Both the position numbers and the translations under genes were made by a program. Below the pieces are notes generated by a model. The model worked only from the letters and a program-made list of their open reading frames with translations, was not told the DNA's origin and searched no databases. From Astrocystis sublimbata (Eukaryota > Ascomycota > Sordariomycetes > Xylariales > Xylariaceae): DNA of 64,000 bases. Below, one piece after another: positions 12,521 through 24,618 of the stretch (its first letter is position 1; each line of letters starts with the position of its first letter). The DNA is taken from the NCBI GenBank assembly GCA_022453515.1, contig JAJNNY010000047.1, forward strand, positions 124,001-188,000, written 5' to 3'.

Positions 12521-13201
12521 ATGTCGATCCCCACTTCCACCTCGGTCGTTGAGTCCACCGTCATCAAGGCTCCTCTGAGCCACGTGTGGCACCAGATCAA
12601 GCGTAAGCCATGCCTTACCTTATCCGTGCTCTGCATCCGCATCGAATGAGTCAGTCTGACCGTGTTTCCCGCATATCTATCTAGTCCAGAACTTCAGCAA
12701 CTTCTGGTCCGCCCTCAAGTCGAGCGAGTTCGTCAAGGGCGCCAGTGACGAGGCCGACATCGTCCATTGGACCTTTAACGACGGCACCGAGCTGGATGTG
12801 AAGCAGGAGGAGCACAGCGTACGTCTCTCTCCCATTCTTTCTATCTGCATCTGAACCTTATCCCTGTATTGACCGCATGCTAACTGCCCTCCCAGACCAT
12901 CAACCACTACATCACCTACAGCGTCATCACCGCCAAGCCCGAGCTCTCGTACACCTCGGTCCTGTCCACCATCCGCTGCTATGCCGTGACCTCTGGCGAG
13001 CTCGAGGGCTCTACTTACATCGAGTGGTCTGGCCACTTCTCCAGCGATGCCGATGCTGGTATGTTTCCTCTCCATGCTATCTCGCTGCTGAATACCGCCC
13101 AGCTTTGATATTCTGACACGAATACAGGAGTCATCGAGGACGCCAAGTTCAAGCGTCGCGACGCCCTGGCCGACCTGGCCAAGACTGCGGCGAAGAAGTA
13201 G
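12521..13201 (+). CDS. SRPBCC (START/Bet v 1-like) superfamily protein
   Basis: Four exons, 12521-12602, 12685-12818, 12896-13058 and 13128-13201, give 150 residues, a normal size for a single SRPBCC domain. The first strand reads VVESTVIKAPLSHVWHQIK, then NFSNFWSALKSSEFVKGA and VHWTFNDGTELDVKQEEHS, with a C-terminal helix rich in Lys/Asp (FKRRDALADLAKTAAKK). This beta-strand plus two-helix start (hxAPhxxVWxxI) is the usual signature of polyketide-cyclase/START-type proteins that bind small hydrophobic ligands. The ligand and pathway are unknown. There is no targeting peptide, so it is probably cytosolic. The leader upstream is long and CT-rich, suggesting strong expression, but this is inference. 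Confidence 0.82.
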
Positions 13202-13787
13202 AGTTGAGCAAGGAAGAAGGCGAGAAAGGGCTGGGAAGGGTAAATTATTGGTCTCTGTGTGATAAATAAAATTCCGAGATAATTAAGGCGAACATATCAT
13301 TACGCCCCAGGGATGGGGATCGCTTTTTATCTTAATATGGCTATGTGGGTTATGCGTAAGCAGCTGCCACTCACAGATCGCCAATTCATCACAATTCATT
13401 CGATCTTTTTTTAAACCTACTTGATATGCAAGTTGTGACTTGAGCAAGTACTGCTTGGAAAGGAAGCAGTAGAAGGTGTTTGAATCGCTCCTTAGCACCG
13501 ACTTATCGACCTTGAGATCACGGATCGAGCCTTAGGTACGGCCAATTTTTTATTATTCCACTCTGTCATTCCAGGGATACATAACTGATACATAACCGAT
13601 ACATAACCGATATATATAACCGATACGTAACCGATATATAACTGATATATAACCCCCCATGACAAAATCAGCCTGCGCGCATGCGCACCTATCTCTCAAC
13701 TCCCCGTGAGTAATTATTCCCCTATCCCCCCAACCCGCACTCCAATTCATCTTCACTTCAGCCCTCGAAACTCCAGGTTTTGCGCCT
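13202..13787. other. Intergenic with AT-rich degenerate tandem repeat
   Basis: Space between the SRPBCC gene and the unknown two-exon gene on the minus strand. It holds a short degenerate tandem array listed separately (13568-13655). Nothing else is recognised. Confidence 0.5.
13568..13655. repeat. Degenerate tandem repeat, unit about ATAACCGATAC
   Basis: Around eight head-to-tail copies of a 10-12 base unit close to CGATACATAAC, with variants in which C and T or A and G swap (CGATATATAAC, TGATACATAAC). It lies in the intergenic space and codes for nothing recognisable. Confidence 0.7.
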
Positions 13788-15049
13788 CTAGGAAGTTTTC
13801 GCAGCGGAAGATGCCGCAAACCTAGGCACGGGAGGTTTTCCGCCACAGGCCACCCAGCATTCCTGACACATGTACTCGACGTGGTCCCACGTCTGCCCGT
13901 CCCAGAACCGCACCGGCTGTATGTCCCGGTCGTGCTCGTTTAAGGGACGCCCGAATTCTAGCTCCTGCCCCGCGCCTTCGTAGATGCATTTTTGGGGCGA
14001 GGAGCGGGAGGGGGGCGGTTCTTTGCCTGGGTTGGGTTAGGGGGTTGGTTTTTCCGGACCGCTTTGATGGGTCCATCTTTGGTTAGGGTGGTGGGCTTAA
14101 CCTTGGGCTTGAGAAGGGGAGGTGGGGTGGTTACGGGTTTTGCTTTGCTTTGGTGTTGGTAGCTTGGGCTTATAAGACTTGAACTTGATACTTGTTGAGA
14201 AGACAGGCAGGCTTGGTTAGAAGATTTAATACATAGTTCATGGTGGGCAGCAGGATCGTGTTATAATTATAGTAATGAGGAGACTATTGTACACGGACGT
14301 TAGGAGTAGTATGATTCAAGGGAGGCTGTCGACAAGCGCTCAGGAACCAGTTCACGTGGAATCGATCAGCAAACTCCTTCTCCCCCTTGGCTTCATCATG
14401 GTTCCCTTACTTCTCTGGACACAAACAAACATCTTGTATGACGAGCTACTTATCTACAGCCCTTCGATCTCCCAGCTTTTCACCTCCTGATACCGTTCGC
14501 CCGCTGCCTAGGCAAGTAGGTAGGAACTAAGAACCCCCTCCGCGGATACCTCGAACACAGGTGGGAGTTCCCGAGAAGGCCAGCCCACCATTCTATGCAG
14601 ATGTACACGGGAATATGGGTCTGCGTGAAAGCATCCCACATGTGGAAAGACGAGTTCTTCCATGCTTGCTTCCTGTCACGCCCATCTACTTCTCGTGTCC
14701 TTCATTTCCGCACTTCGTCTGGGAGACTTGATCATGATCGGATTCTGCTTCTTTTCCAGTTTGGCTTCTTGGTCAGTCACTAATTACGTTCTTAGAGCTT
14801 ATAGTACGCACCTGGCTGCCGATCCGTCTCTGCTCGATCAGACGTAGCAGCGTCTTCCACGGCTACATTCTTGCCTTTGCCGGTGGTATCTGTGTCTGTG
14901 GCGGTCTGGTCGTTTTGTTCTGTGTCTTCGTCCTCTAGCATCCTTTGACGTTCTGTGTCGTAAAAGAGCATAAGATCTAGCATTCTTTGATAGTCCTCCT
15001 CAAACTCGGGGTCTTCGGTGGGGTCGGAAGATCCGCTTGATGAGCTCAT
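13788..15049 (-). CDS. Hypothetical protein, two exons, Cys-containing C-terminus
   Basis: Exon 1 (15049-14812) encodes an acidic start, MSSSSGSSDPTEDPEFEEDY, then QRMLDLMLFYDTERQRMLED. It ends at a clean GTGCGT donor. Exon 2 (14026-13788) begins after a CAG acceptor in exactly the needed phase and encodes KCIYEGAGQELEFGRPLNEH, then PVRFWDGQTWDHVEYMCQEC and a short tail. The joined product is 158 residues. The Cys pairs around CxxC could bind a metal. The family is not recognised. The weak point is the 785-nt intron, long for this genome; an internal exon could be missed. The coding look of both exons (acidic coiled start, WDGQTWDHVEYMC) supports a real gene. Confidence 0.5.
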
Positions 15050-16607
15050 TTTCGAAGTCGAGTTATGCAGCTAACTAGTGATGGCCTTGAGAAGGGAAGG
15101 GAAGGCAAGACCAGACGATTTGCTGCGTGTGGTGTTGTTGGTGACCAAAAGTGAATAATCAGGGAGAAGTGGTTATGACACGAGACGGCACAGGTTTTTT
15201 GGGGGGTGGAAGGGTCGCATTATATGCCAATGGAACAAAGTTGCGGGCTTGCGATTTCGAGGAACACAGTAACTCAGGGAGGCGAAACCCATTGTTTGCG
15301 TGTGACACGATGCGAGAAGTAAAACAGGGGTAGAGGTGTCAAGGGAGGGAATGATTGGGAATCAATGAGTTTCTATGATGGCGATGACGGGTTGTAATTC
15401 GTTTTGTATGTAACATCTGCCTTGAGAATAGATCGAATGAATTCATTATGGCTTTCAGCTGCATCGCTGCATGGCATTGGGAACTCACCTAGGCGTTGGA
15501 TAAGAACAACCATAACTGAAGGGATATGCGAGGATACACCAGGCTGCTAGTTTGGCCAGGTGTCTAGGTATTTGGGTCAATTCTTTTTCTACTAAGATGA
15601 TAACATACATCGTCGGCTTAATCAGAGGCTTAGTTTGATATGTCCACGCAGCCGAAATGTCGCGGCATAAAGGTGCAGGAGTAAGTGGCCAGGTCCACCC
15701 ACACACATACACACACGTAAAGACTGGCCACTCAGGTAACCATTTTCTCCAATCACTGGGGTATTACGTGATCTGGTCATGCCCTGGATAATTGTACTTT
15801 AGCGCGCGGATAGCATATCAAGCAACATATGCGAAGACCAGTGCTTGCGTAAGTGGTTGGTTCTAATGCCAAGAGCAGGTAAGGTACTCGAGCCCATAGG
15901 TACAGGTTTGTTTGATTCGCTTAGATGTAATTATAATACAAGTTAACCGATGGCACATAGGGCGAAAATCAAATAGAAAGTGCCTGTTTAACTAAATATA
16001 AACTATCTATTAAGTAAAAAAAGATCAATTATTACTTAATTATTACTTAATTATATAGTTTATTTCAAAAAAGTTTATAGGTTATGAAATGCTTATTATG
16101 GGATTAAGTAGAAATTAATCAGTAAATAAATATCGAGGCAGTGTGGGTCCAGCGAACCATACGAGCTTAGAGGGTATGACGGCAAATAATTGGGGTGTAC
16201 CCCACAATGGACAGTTAAGCGCGGTGGTTGCCGGGACAACCAGCAGCCACGTTACGGCGCAGGTAAACACCCATCCTTCACCCACACCGCATCATCCTAA
16301 AAGTTGCAGGTGCAGTCTACAGTCCACCTTCCACCGCCGCTATATAGGTACATTCCCAACGGCAGTCGCACGCTACACTGTCACACCCAATTCAGCTCTT
16401 GCCGGTTTCGGGTTTCTTCATCTCCAACCCGAATCAACCAATTAATCCAACTGCGACCCTCCAACCGACACCACACCTCAGGTCTTGGAGTGCTTGTCAA
16501 TTAAACATCAACAACCACACTGCCGCTTCAACTACCTACGCACCGCTGATAAGCCAAGTTTTGCTACATTGCCACTACATTGCCGCGTGGGCAACGACCA
16601 CGCGAGG
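15050..16607. other. Intergenic, includes AT-rich segment
   Basis: About 1.6 kb between the divergent hypothetical gene (minus) and the F-BAR gene (plus). It has an AT-rich block at about 15950-16135, listed separately. From about 16260 the sequence becomes C-rich and looks like promoter and leader for the F-BAR gene. No supported coding sequence was seen. Confidence 0.5.
15950..16135. repeat. AT-rich block, possible mutated repeat relic
   Basis: About 185 bp with few G or C, including two copies of ATTACTTAATT in a row near 16030-16055. It contrasts sharply with the flanks. This could be a repeat relic altered by repeat-induced point mutation (RIP), or simply an AT-rich spacer. Confidence 0.4.
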
Positions 16608-19600
16608 ATGCCTTCTGCTACAGAAGGCCCGGCAGTGACAATGTCATGTACGCCCTCTACCTCCCTCCACATTACACATTGCGAATAGCCTGTGTTTAAC
16701 CTGTGCTTAACCTGTCATTAAACTGTCCTGACTTGTGTCTAGTCGCCAACAATTTCTGGGGCAAAGAAGATGCCGGCGTCGGGCCATTGCTCGATCGCAT
16801 GGCTTCGGCGAAGCAGACGAGCGACGAGCTGAGATCATTCTACAGCGGTGAGTGTCCCTCTCCCAACCAACATCCGTACGTGTTGCTGATTCAAGAGTGC
16901 TACCAGCTCGCGCCTCCATCGAAGACGACTACGCACGCAAGCTTCTCGCTCTTTCGAAAAAAGCACTGGGCTCACACGAAATGGGCTCGCTCAAAGACTC
17001 GCTCGACAGCGTCCGCACCGAGCTGGAATCCATGGGGAAGCAGCACGCCAACACGGCAGCCCATATGAAGTCAGAGCTCGAGGAGCCCTTGGCTGCCTTT
17101 GCCGGCGGAATGAAGGAGCGACGCAAAATCATACAGAACACAGTGGAGAAGCTACTGAAGGTGAAGATACAACAGACACAAACTGTCAACAAGGTGCGCA
17201 TGCCACACCCTCGAGACGCCCCCGACGTCGCAGACTACTGACAAGCCCGATGCTCCAGACGCGCGATAGGTACGAGCAGGACTGCCTCAGAATAAAGGGC
17301 TACCTAGCACAGGGACACATGGTCATGGGCCACGAGGAGCGCAAGAACAAGGCCAAGTTGGAGAAGACCCAGATCAGCCTCGCCAGCACGAATGCCGAGT
17401 ACGAGCAGGCGGTTAAGGCCCTCGAGGACACCACCGCTCGCTGGAACCGCGAGTGGAAGGCCGCCGCGGACAAGTTCCAAGACCTCGAGGAAGAGCGATT
17501 AGACTTCTCCAAGAGCAGTTTGTGGACCTTCGCCAACCTCGCCTCGACCGTCTGCGTCAGCGACGATACGTCGTGCGAAAAGATACGGCTGGCGCTTGAG
17601 AACATGGACGTCGAGAACGACATTATGTACTTCATCAAGGAGAAGGGCACGGGCCAGGAGATTCCGGATGCCCCCAAGTACATCAACTTCTGCAGGGGCG
17701 ACGTCGATGACCACAAGTCTGACGTATCTGATGACGACAACTATTCTGTCGCCCAGTTCCCGCGCAGCATCAACCCAGCCTTCCGGTCCTCGTCTCCACA
17801 ACCCTCGACCTTCGACTCTCATCACGACCCCAACTCTGCCCTCGCGAGGGAAATGGGACACTTCGAGCCCGTGTCGCCCCTGCATCCCGAGCAACCTGCC
17901 AACATTCCCTCGCCCCATAGCCATCCTCACGGCCATCCTCAGACTCACTCTCCAGTGCCTCCACAAAACGTCTATCCACCAACGTCGTCCCATCAGAACA
18001 GTCGTCCTACGGGCACGCCTCGCCGAGACAGTTATCCTCGTAACATGACACCACAGGACATGGCACCTCTGAGTCACCATCACTCTGCCATGGTTCCTCA
18101 GGACCCATACGGTTCCCAAGGCCGACGAGGTGGACATCCCGCACAGCAACAATACGATGCTGCTCAATTCAACGCAGTGCCTCACGATCCCTACCCCATG
18201 GATGGCATGACGATGCTCTGTCGCACGGACGGAACGAACTCGGCGGCCAACCAGAGACCTTCCTCACGCTATGGTGGTGGCATGAAACCCTCAGCGACCA
18301 CATCCAACGTGTCAGCACGGATCGAAGCTCTCAACACCGCCAAGGCGGCCGATTCGCCTGCGCGATATGAGGTAGCTAGCCCGCTGACGGGTTCAAACCG
18401 TTCATCCCGTTTCGACATGATGAAGCCGTCCGCCACTACCTCAAACATACCCGCCCGCATCGACGGATTGAACACAGCAACCAGCTCCAACATCTCGGCA
18501 CCGATCGAAGGCATGAACTCAGCCACGAGCTCCAATATCTCTGCCCCCGACGACAACAGCGAGTACTCGAACCCGACGTCGCTCTCTAGTCAGGAACCGC
18601 CCAGTGGGAAAGTCTCGCCCGTCAAGCAGCAGCAGGAACCCGTCGCGGTGGCCGAAACACCGCCCGCCGAGCAGGAGAAGCGCATGCTGAAGAAGCGCAG
18701 CGGCTTCTTCCAGAACCACAGCCCGTTCCGAAGAAAGAGCACCAAGGACGTGGCGAAGGAGGCAAGGACCTCCGTTCGCAGCACGTGGCCTCCGGCTGCC
18801 TCGCGCGATACGACTGCTGCAGCTGCTGCTTCGCCCCGCCGCCCGACGGTGTATCAGCCGGAGCCGAAGAATAACATGATTGCCGACAGGCCGGCAGAGA
18901 GGACTGCAAGCCCGGACCCAATCGATGCGAATGCTACTCTGGCCTTGAATGTGGGCGGCAACGTCTTCCCTGTCGCAAACACGGATAAGCGCAACCAGTC
19001 ACCAGACAAAGGCTCCGCGAAGCCTGCGGCTGAGATGGATCCTATTGCTCTTGCGCTCGCCGAGCTGAAGGAAGCTGCGGAGGTGAAGCATACGACTAGT
19101 CGGGTGTCGGCCGACCGCTGGCATGGTATTTCGACGCCTGTTCCGGATCGCACGGCGGCGCATGAGCGTAAGCAAAGTGTCGCGCAGGAGAGGCCGGCTA
19201 CGCGCCAGCAGGAGCAGCCACAGGAACAACAGCAGCAGCGCACACCGCTTTTCTCTCGCCCAGTGCCGGCGCCTAGAGCTAGTAATGATTCAGCGTCGAC
19301 CAGAGGCACGCCGCCGCCGCTGTACGATACGCCAACGCCGGTGCAGAGACTCGGCGTGCCGCCGCCCGCTGTCACGAGTAAGGCGATGCAGGAGGCGTCG
19401 AGGAAGTATACGGGGCAGACGAGGCAGATGCTTAGTCAGAGTCGGCCAGGGTCGGTTTATGGTGGTGGCGGAGGTGGTGCTCAGTCGCGTCCGGCTAGTC
19501 GACAAGCTGCTCCTGCTGCTGCTGTCCCGAGAGCAGCGTCGCCCGCTGCGCCCAGGAGTGTCTCGCCTAGACCGACAACGAGGGCGGCTGCGGAACAGGC

Positions 19601-20612
19601 TCAGGCTCATACGCGTGCTCAGAGTCAGAGTCAGAGTCAAACTCGGCCTGCGACTAGAGGTGGAAGTGGAGAGACGAGACCGGACACGAGACACACACAA
19701 GCGCAGGCGCATGCGCGCTCGGCATCGCCGAATCCGCCGTATGCGGCCGCTAGTCACGGCCGTAGTCAGAGCAGAAGCTCCCCGCAGCCGGCGCCCGCTC
19801 AACCGAACCCGGCTTATGCGCGTAGTGAGCATAGGGCTTCGCCGCAGCCGACGCAGTCGCAGAGACGGGGGTCGGAGCAAGGTGGTGGAAGTGGAGGCTA
19901 TTATCAGGGTGCTAGCTCGCCTGGTGGAGGGATGCATTCTCGTTCCGCATCACGCGCCGCCTCGCCCTCGCCTTCGCATTTCCGTGCTGATTCGTATGAC
20001 CAACGGCCGACGAGTAGTCGGAGTACGAGAGGTGGTGGTGGAAGTGGTTCGATGGCTGTGCAGCTTGCGTCCGTGGGCAGTGATTATGGCTCTGTGAGGA
20101 GTAGACCGGGGACTAGCCAGAGTTATCGGGCGATGAGTGTTTATGGTGATGGGGGAAGTGGAGGTGGTGGTGGTATGGGTGGTGTCACGGATCCGTCGAG
20201 GCAGTATACCCCGGAGGGAAGGGCGATTTTGCATTATGGTGAGTTTTCTTTTCTTCTTTCTCTTTTTCTTCTTTTCTTTCTCTCTCTTTCTTTTCCATTC
20301 TACCTACTTACTCCCTTCCTTCCTCGCTTGTCCTTCCTCTCATACCATACTGCATGCAATTCTTATGATGAAGACGAAGACGAGGCAAAGTGAATAATTG
20401 AGTAACTGACTGACTGACTTTGTCCGACAACAACAGCTCGCGCTCTGTACATGTACCAGGCCGCCATCCCCGAGGAGTTGGGCTTCGCCAAGGGCGACGT
20501 CCTCGCGGTTCTTCGGCACCAGGACGACGGCTGGTGGGAGGCGGAGATACATTCCGGAAGTAACCAGGGCGCTGGGGGACTGGTGCCCAGTAATTACTTG
20601 CAGCCTTGCTAA
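16608..20612 (+). CDS. F-BAR and SH3 protein, Cdc15/Imp2/Hof1 type
   Basis: Five exons: 16608-16647, 16743-16847, 16907-17193, 17259-20238 and 20437-20612; 1195 residues. Residues about 14-290 form the F-BAR domain, starting SFANNFWGKEDAGVGPLLDR after the first splice. They include the FYSARASIEDDYARKLLALS helix and a coiled TRDRYEQDCLRIKGYLAQGH segment. The long middle is disordered and rich in Ser, Pro, Gln and Arg. The C-terminal 58 residues are an SH3 domain with ALYMYQA, DDGWWEAE and GLVPSNYL. Relatives bind curved plasma membrane and organise the actomyosin ring and septum; in filamentous fungi they work in septation and hyphal growth. The last intron (20239-20436) is strongly pyrimidine-rich and ends after repeated CTGAC branch-like units. 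Frames on the opposite strand and out of phase here are shadows of the low-complexity middle. Confidence 0.93.
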
Positions 20613-21928
20613 GGTTGGGTTGGGCGGTGATTAAGGAGTTGGTTAAGTAGTTATTTACGCGGCTGCTTACTTACTTACTTAAGGTGATGGGTCCATGGTT
20701 TTGATGTTGAGCTAGCTGGCGAACCAGCAAGGAAGCAAGCAAGCAAGCAAGCAAGACAGAAAGCAAGAAGGACCCGAGCAGGTGGAGGTGGAGGTGGAGG
20801 TGGAGGCGGAACTTGAACTTCTCTTCTCTTCTTCGTTTTGACACGGCTACCTACCTATCTACCTACCGCTTTTTCGAAACTGCTTTTGCTGCTTTTGAAT
20901 CATGATCATAGTACGAGGTTGAAGGTATATGGTACAAACAAGGCATGTTGGAGTTGGAGTTGGAGTTGGTTGGAGTCTGGGCTGGAATTGGAAGTGGAAC
21001 TGCAATTGGGATTGAGTTTGGAATTGAATTTGAGTCGAGGTTGGAATTGAGGTTGAGGTTGGGACTGAGTTGTGTTGGGCTGGGTTCTATACGACTTGTA
21101 CTACCTCCCTCCCTTACCTAACCTCACCTATCTGCATACGGAAGATTGCATCTTGAAATATACTCTTTTTTCTTTGTTACTTACTTGATAGGTGTATTTT
21201 CGGTGTTTGTTCGTAAGTTGATGATTTTCGGGATTTTGGTCGGGATCGTGAAAAACCGGGTGTCGCATGTCTCTGTTCGGCATCAATCCTACGTATTTTA
21301 TTTAAGAGGTACATATACGCATTCAGCCACACCCGACGTCAGGAGTTCTCTGCCTTCCAGATCTTCCCGTCACTACTCGCAGAGAATCTGGTCAAGTGTT
21401 AGGCAACCAACGGAGGGTACTTACTACTGCATGCAGGTGTATTGAACCCCTCACGGCTACTGCAAGCTCAGCCACTCCATCACCTTTACATCTTACTTAC
21501 TCTTCTAGGCTAATTACCAGCATTGAGCAGCCATATGTGCAAATCCAATTAACATATCATCACCACTGTTAGTGCCCTTTCCCGCCATAGCTTCTTAACC
21601 CACTATGCAAGGCGACTCACCCTCTCACCTCTCACTTCTCCACCTTTGGATTTTCAGATCTTGCTCTAATACTTGCTGACTTGATTTAGAGCGCATTTGG
21701 CCCTTCAATCTGACGTTGGAGATACCTGACCTGATTTATTGCTCCGGCAATCGAAAGACCTCCCCTGGTACGAGTAATCAAGGCCGTCTTGCCAAGCAGG
21801 GTGTTGGCGGGGCGGGATCTCCACGGCCCCCAACGGCGTAAGCGAACATTTTCAACACCTAAATCGCCGTGCCTTGAGAGACAGTGAGAGAGAGAGAGAT
21901 TTGAAATTGACGACCCTTCAACTTCGCC
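20613..21928. other. Intergenic with several simple repeats
   Basis: About 1.3 kb. It holds (CAAG)n at about 20731-20757, (GGTGGA)n at about 20780-20808, and a run of TTGGAGT/TTGGAAT-like units at about 20948-21065. No gene was supported. The right end is the promoter and leader of the HET gene; a GAGAGAGAGAGA run sits near 21886. Confidence 0.55.
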
Positions 21929-24114
21929 ATGAACTACAACATACCACCGACTTACCCGGATTATGGCGCGTCGATCCCGCAAAGGGGGGCCGGCATCTTC
22001 GGTGTCAAGTACGGCTACCAGTACTCCCATCTCAGCACTCATCGGAACGAGATCCGCGTGCTGGTCCTCGAGCCTGATCTCGAACCAAGCAGCGTCCTGC
22101 GGTGCCGCCTCGAACATGTGTCGCTGGACCAGGCCGACCATGACTTCGTCGCGCTCTCTTACACGTGGGGCGACGACACGCAGGAGACGAGCATCTTGCT
22201 GCACGATAGCTGGTGTGCCATTAACAAAAACCTCCATCTGGCGCTGCTGGAGTTGAGAGCCCGAGGGTGGTGCAGGGTGTGGGCTGACGGCTTGTGCATC
22301 AACCAGTTCGACCTGGAAGAGCGGAGCCAGATGGTCCTGAAGATGGGCGTCATCTACCGCTCGGCCCAGTTCGTCGTCTCCTATCTCTGCACCGACGACC
22401 AGTCGAGCTTGGGCAAGGCCGTGTTGGCCGCGCATCTCATACGCCGCGCTGTACGGGAGCTGGAGACGTGGAGACCGGCGACGCAGGATAGGGATAGGGA
22501 CAGGAGGAGACCCAAGTTCAACCCTGACGATGACCTCGAGGCCAAAATGGCAACCTGGGCGGACGAGATGTGCCCGGCGGTTGCGGAGAAATTGCAGGTG
22601 GATGCGGAGAGCCGTGCCGCGCTCAATAGGCTTGTGCACCATGCGTACTGGACGCGGATCTGGATCATCCAGGAAATCTCCATGAATCCTCGCCTCGAGA
22701 TCATATGGGCCCAGAGCACCTTCGACATTGGCGAGTTCGCCATGGTTCTGCGGATCCTGTCCCACGACCAAGGCATCGGCTCGCAGTGGCGACGCCAGCA
22801 CATCCAGCAGCTCGCCGACATACGAAACTCGCAACTCCGGCTGAAATCGATATCGCTCGTCCACGCGCTGCGTCGCTGCCGCCTAGCCGAAGCCTCGATC
22901 CCCCGCGACCGCCTGTATGCCTTGCTGGGACTCACCCACGACGGGGCGAAGCTGGTGTCCTTTCCGAGTTACCGGATGAAGAGCGAGGACATATGCCGCG
23001 ACATCACGCAGAAGCTGATCCAGGCCACGGGCAAGATCGACATGGTCGTCTTGCTGCGCAGGAAGGATTTGTCCGCCCCCTGGCACCCCGATTGGTTCGC
23101 CCGCGACACCTGGACCCAGGATTCCGCCCCCCACGGCCCCGCCGCAACGCCGGACTGGACCGGCCTGCGCCCCGACGGCGGAGGCGGACCCGTCTACGCC
23201 GCCGCGGGCAAGGAGAAGGCCTTGGTCGAGACGCATCCCACGCACGCGGTTTTTGCAGGCTTCTCGCTCGGCCGCGTCACGGCGTGCTCACCTACGCTGG
23301 ACGAGGCGAAGGCCAGCGTGCGCCCTGAGCTGCAGATCGTCGTGGACAGGACGTGGCATGCGAAGGACGCGACGGCGATGCCAAAGCTGCCCGCAAAGAG
23401 CGCGAAACGCCTCCTGGCGTCGCTGCGATTCCTACTATGCGAGATTGGTAAGTAGGTTACCTGCCTACCTAAGTAATTAATTATGCCACATTCCGTTTTT
23501 TTTTCCGCGCAAAGTCTCTCCTGAGTAGCGGCGGCAAAAAAATAAAGAAAAAAATTAATCAATCGCCAATAGCAACCCACAAAGGCAAACCCCCGCTCGC
23601 ATCAGAGCAGCGCGACATTGGCCTCTTACAAAAACTGCTGAGCCGCCGCCAGAAGGACGTGTCGAGGCACGCGGCGCACCTGCTGCGCTGGCTCAACTGC
23701 TGCGAGCAGACGGCCTTTGCGATTAGCGGGCTGCCGTTCACGCGGTTTTTCTTCGAGGAGAATAAGCGGAATGTGGCCGCCCCACCGCCGAAGAAATTTA
23801 AGACGGTGTGTGAGAACTTTCAGAGGATTCTTGAGGCTAATATGCGGCTGGCTACTCTTAGTACTGATGATGGTGGTGGTGGTGGTGATGGTGGTGGTGA
23901 GAGGATCGACTTCCTTGCCTGGCTGCCGATGGAGGCGAGGGTTGGGGATGAGGTCTTTGTGCTGCTCGGCGCTAGCATGCCTTGCGTGCTGCGCAGGAAG
24001 GATGATATGTCGGGGTTTCATGGGATTGTGGGGCCGTGTTTTGTTGATGGCGCGATGAATGGCGAGCAAGTGAGGAGGGGATTACGGGAGTTGCAGGATG
24101 TGATGATTACTTGA
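21929..24114 (+). CDS. HET-domain (heterokaryon incompatibility) protein
   Basis: Two exons, 21929-23447 and 23573-24114, give 686 residues. The HET domain is clear: FVALSYTWGDD near residue 75, then NLHLALLELR, and RVWADGLCINQFDLEERSQM with VIYRSAQFVVSYL. Further on, YWTRIWIIQEI and RDRLYALLGL complete the usual pattern. The C-terminal part includes a Gly/Asp-rich insert and the typical GDEVFVLLGASMPCVLRRK, a region commonly found at the end of these proteins. HET domains are TIR-like modules that trigger cell death when incompatible strains fuse; not every member does this. The gene is convergent with seipin. Alternative frames on both strands across 22000-23500 are GC-rich shadows. Confidence 0.92.
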
Positions 24115-24618
24115 CGGACGTTTTGACATTTAGTAGTCCACCGTCGTCTGACACACCGGATCTCAGCTCTTGTATATTGACTATAATTATGGGCGAATTG
24201 GTTTCCGTAGCGCAGATCGGGGAGCGAGGTGAGGCTCGTCATATTACCGAGTTGTTTGGTGGAAGATGTTTACATAATGTGATATTTAATAAAAGATTAT
24301 AAGATTACCCCCCGATGAAAGAGCCTCCCTGGATTTTACTTTTACACAACCGGCAGCACGGCCCTGACGCTGACTCATTGCATACAATGGAAACAAGATG
24401 TAAGGCAAGATGATCGTGGCAACTGAAGGAGACGGAGGTCATCCCAAACTCAAACTCATCCTCGATGAGATGAAATGGGCATTCCTGTCATTTTCATTGT
24501 TACACTATTACATTACCACCTCCACCTCACCCAAATACATCCACCATCCACACCACATCATATCAATCCCTCCACATGTAGGTATATCATCAACGAACTA
24601 GCATATCCATATCCCATC
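24115..24618. other. Intergenic, convergent 3' ends
   Basis: About 500 bp between the HET gene (plus) and seipin (minus), expected to carry both 3' UTRs. No gene was seen. Confidence 0.5.

Noticed and set aside
17596..20234. Several long open frames on both strands over the F-BAR gene
   Set aside because: They overlap the Ser/Pro/Gln-rich coding middle of the F-BAR/SH3 gene, are extremely rich in Arg or His, and carry no domain; they are shadows of low-complexity coding DNA.
22381..23328. Long frames on both strands inside the HET gene
   Set aside because: GC-rich shadow frames with no motif; the HET protein occupies this DNA with a clear domain pattern.
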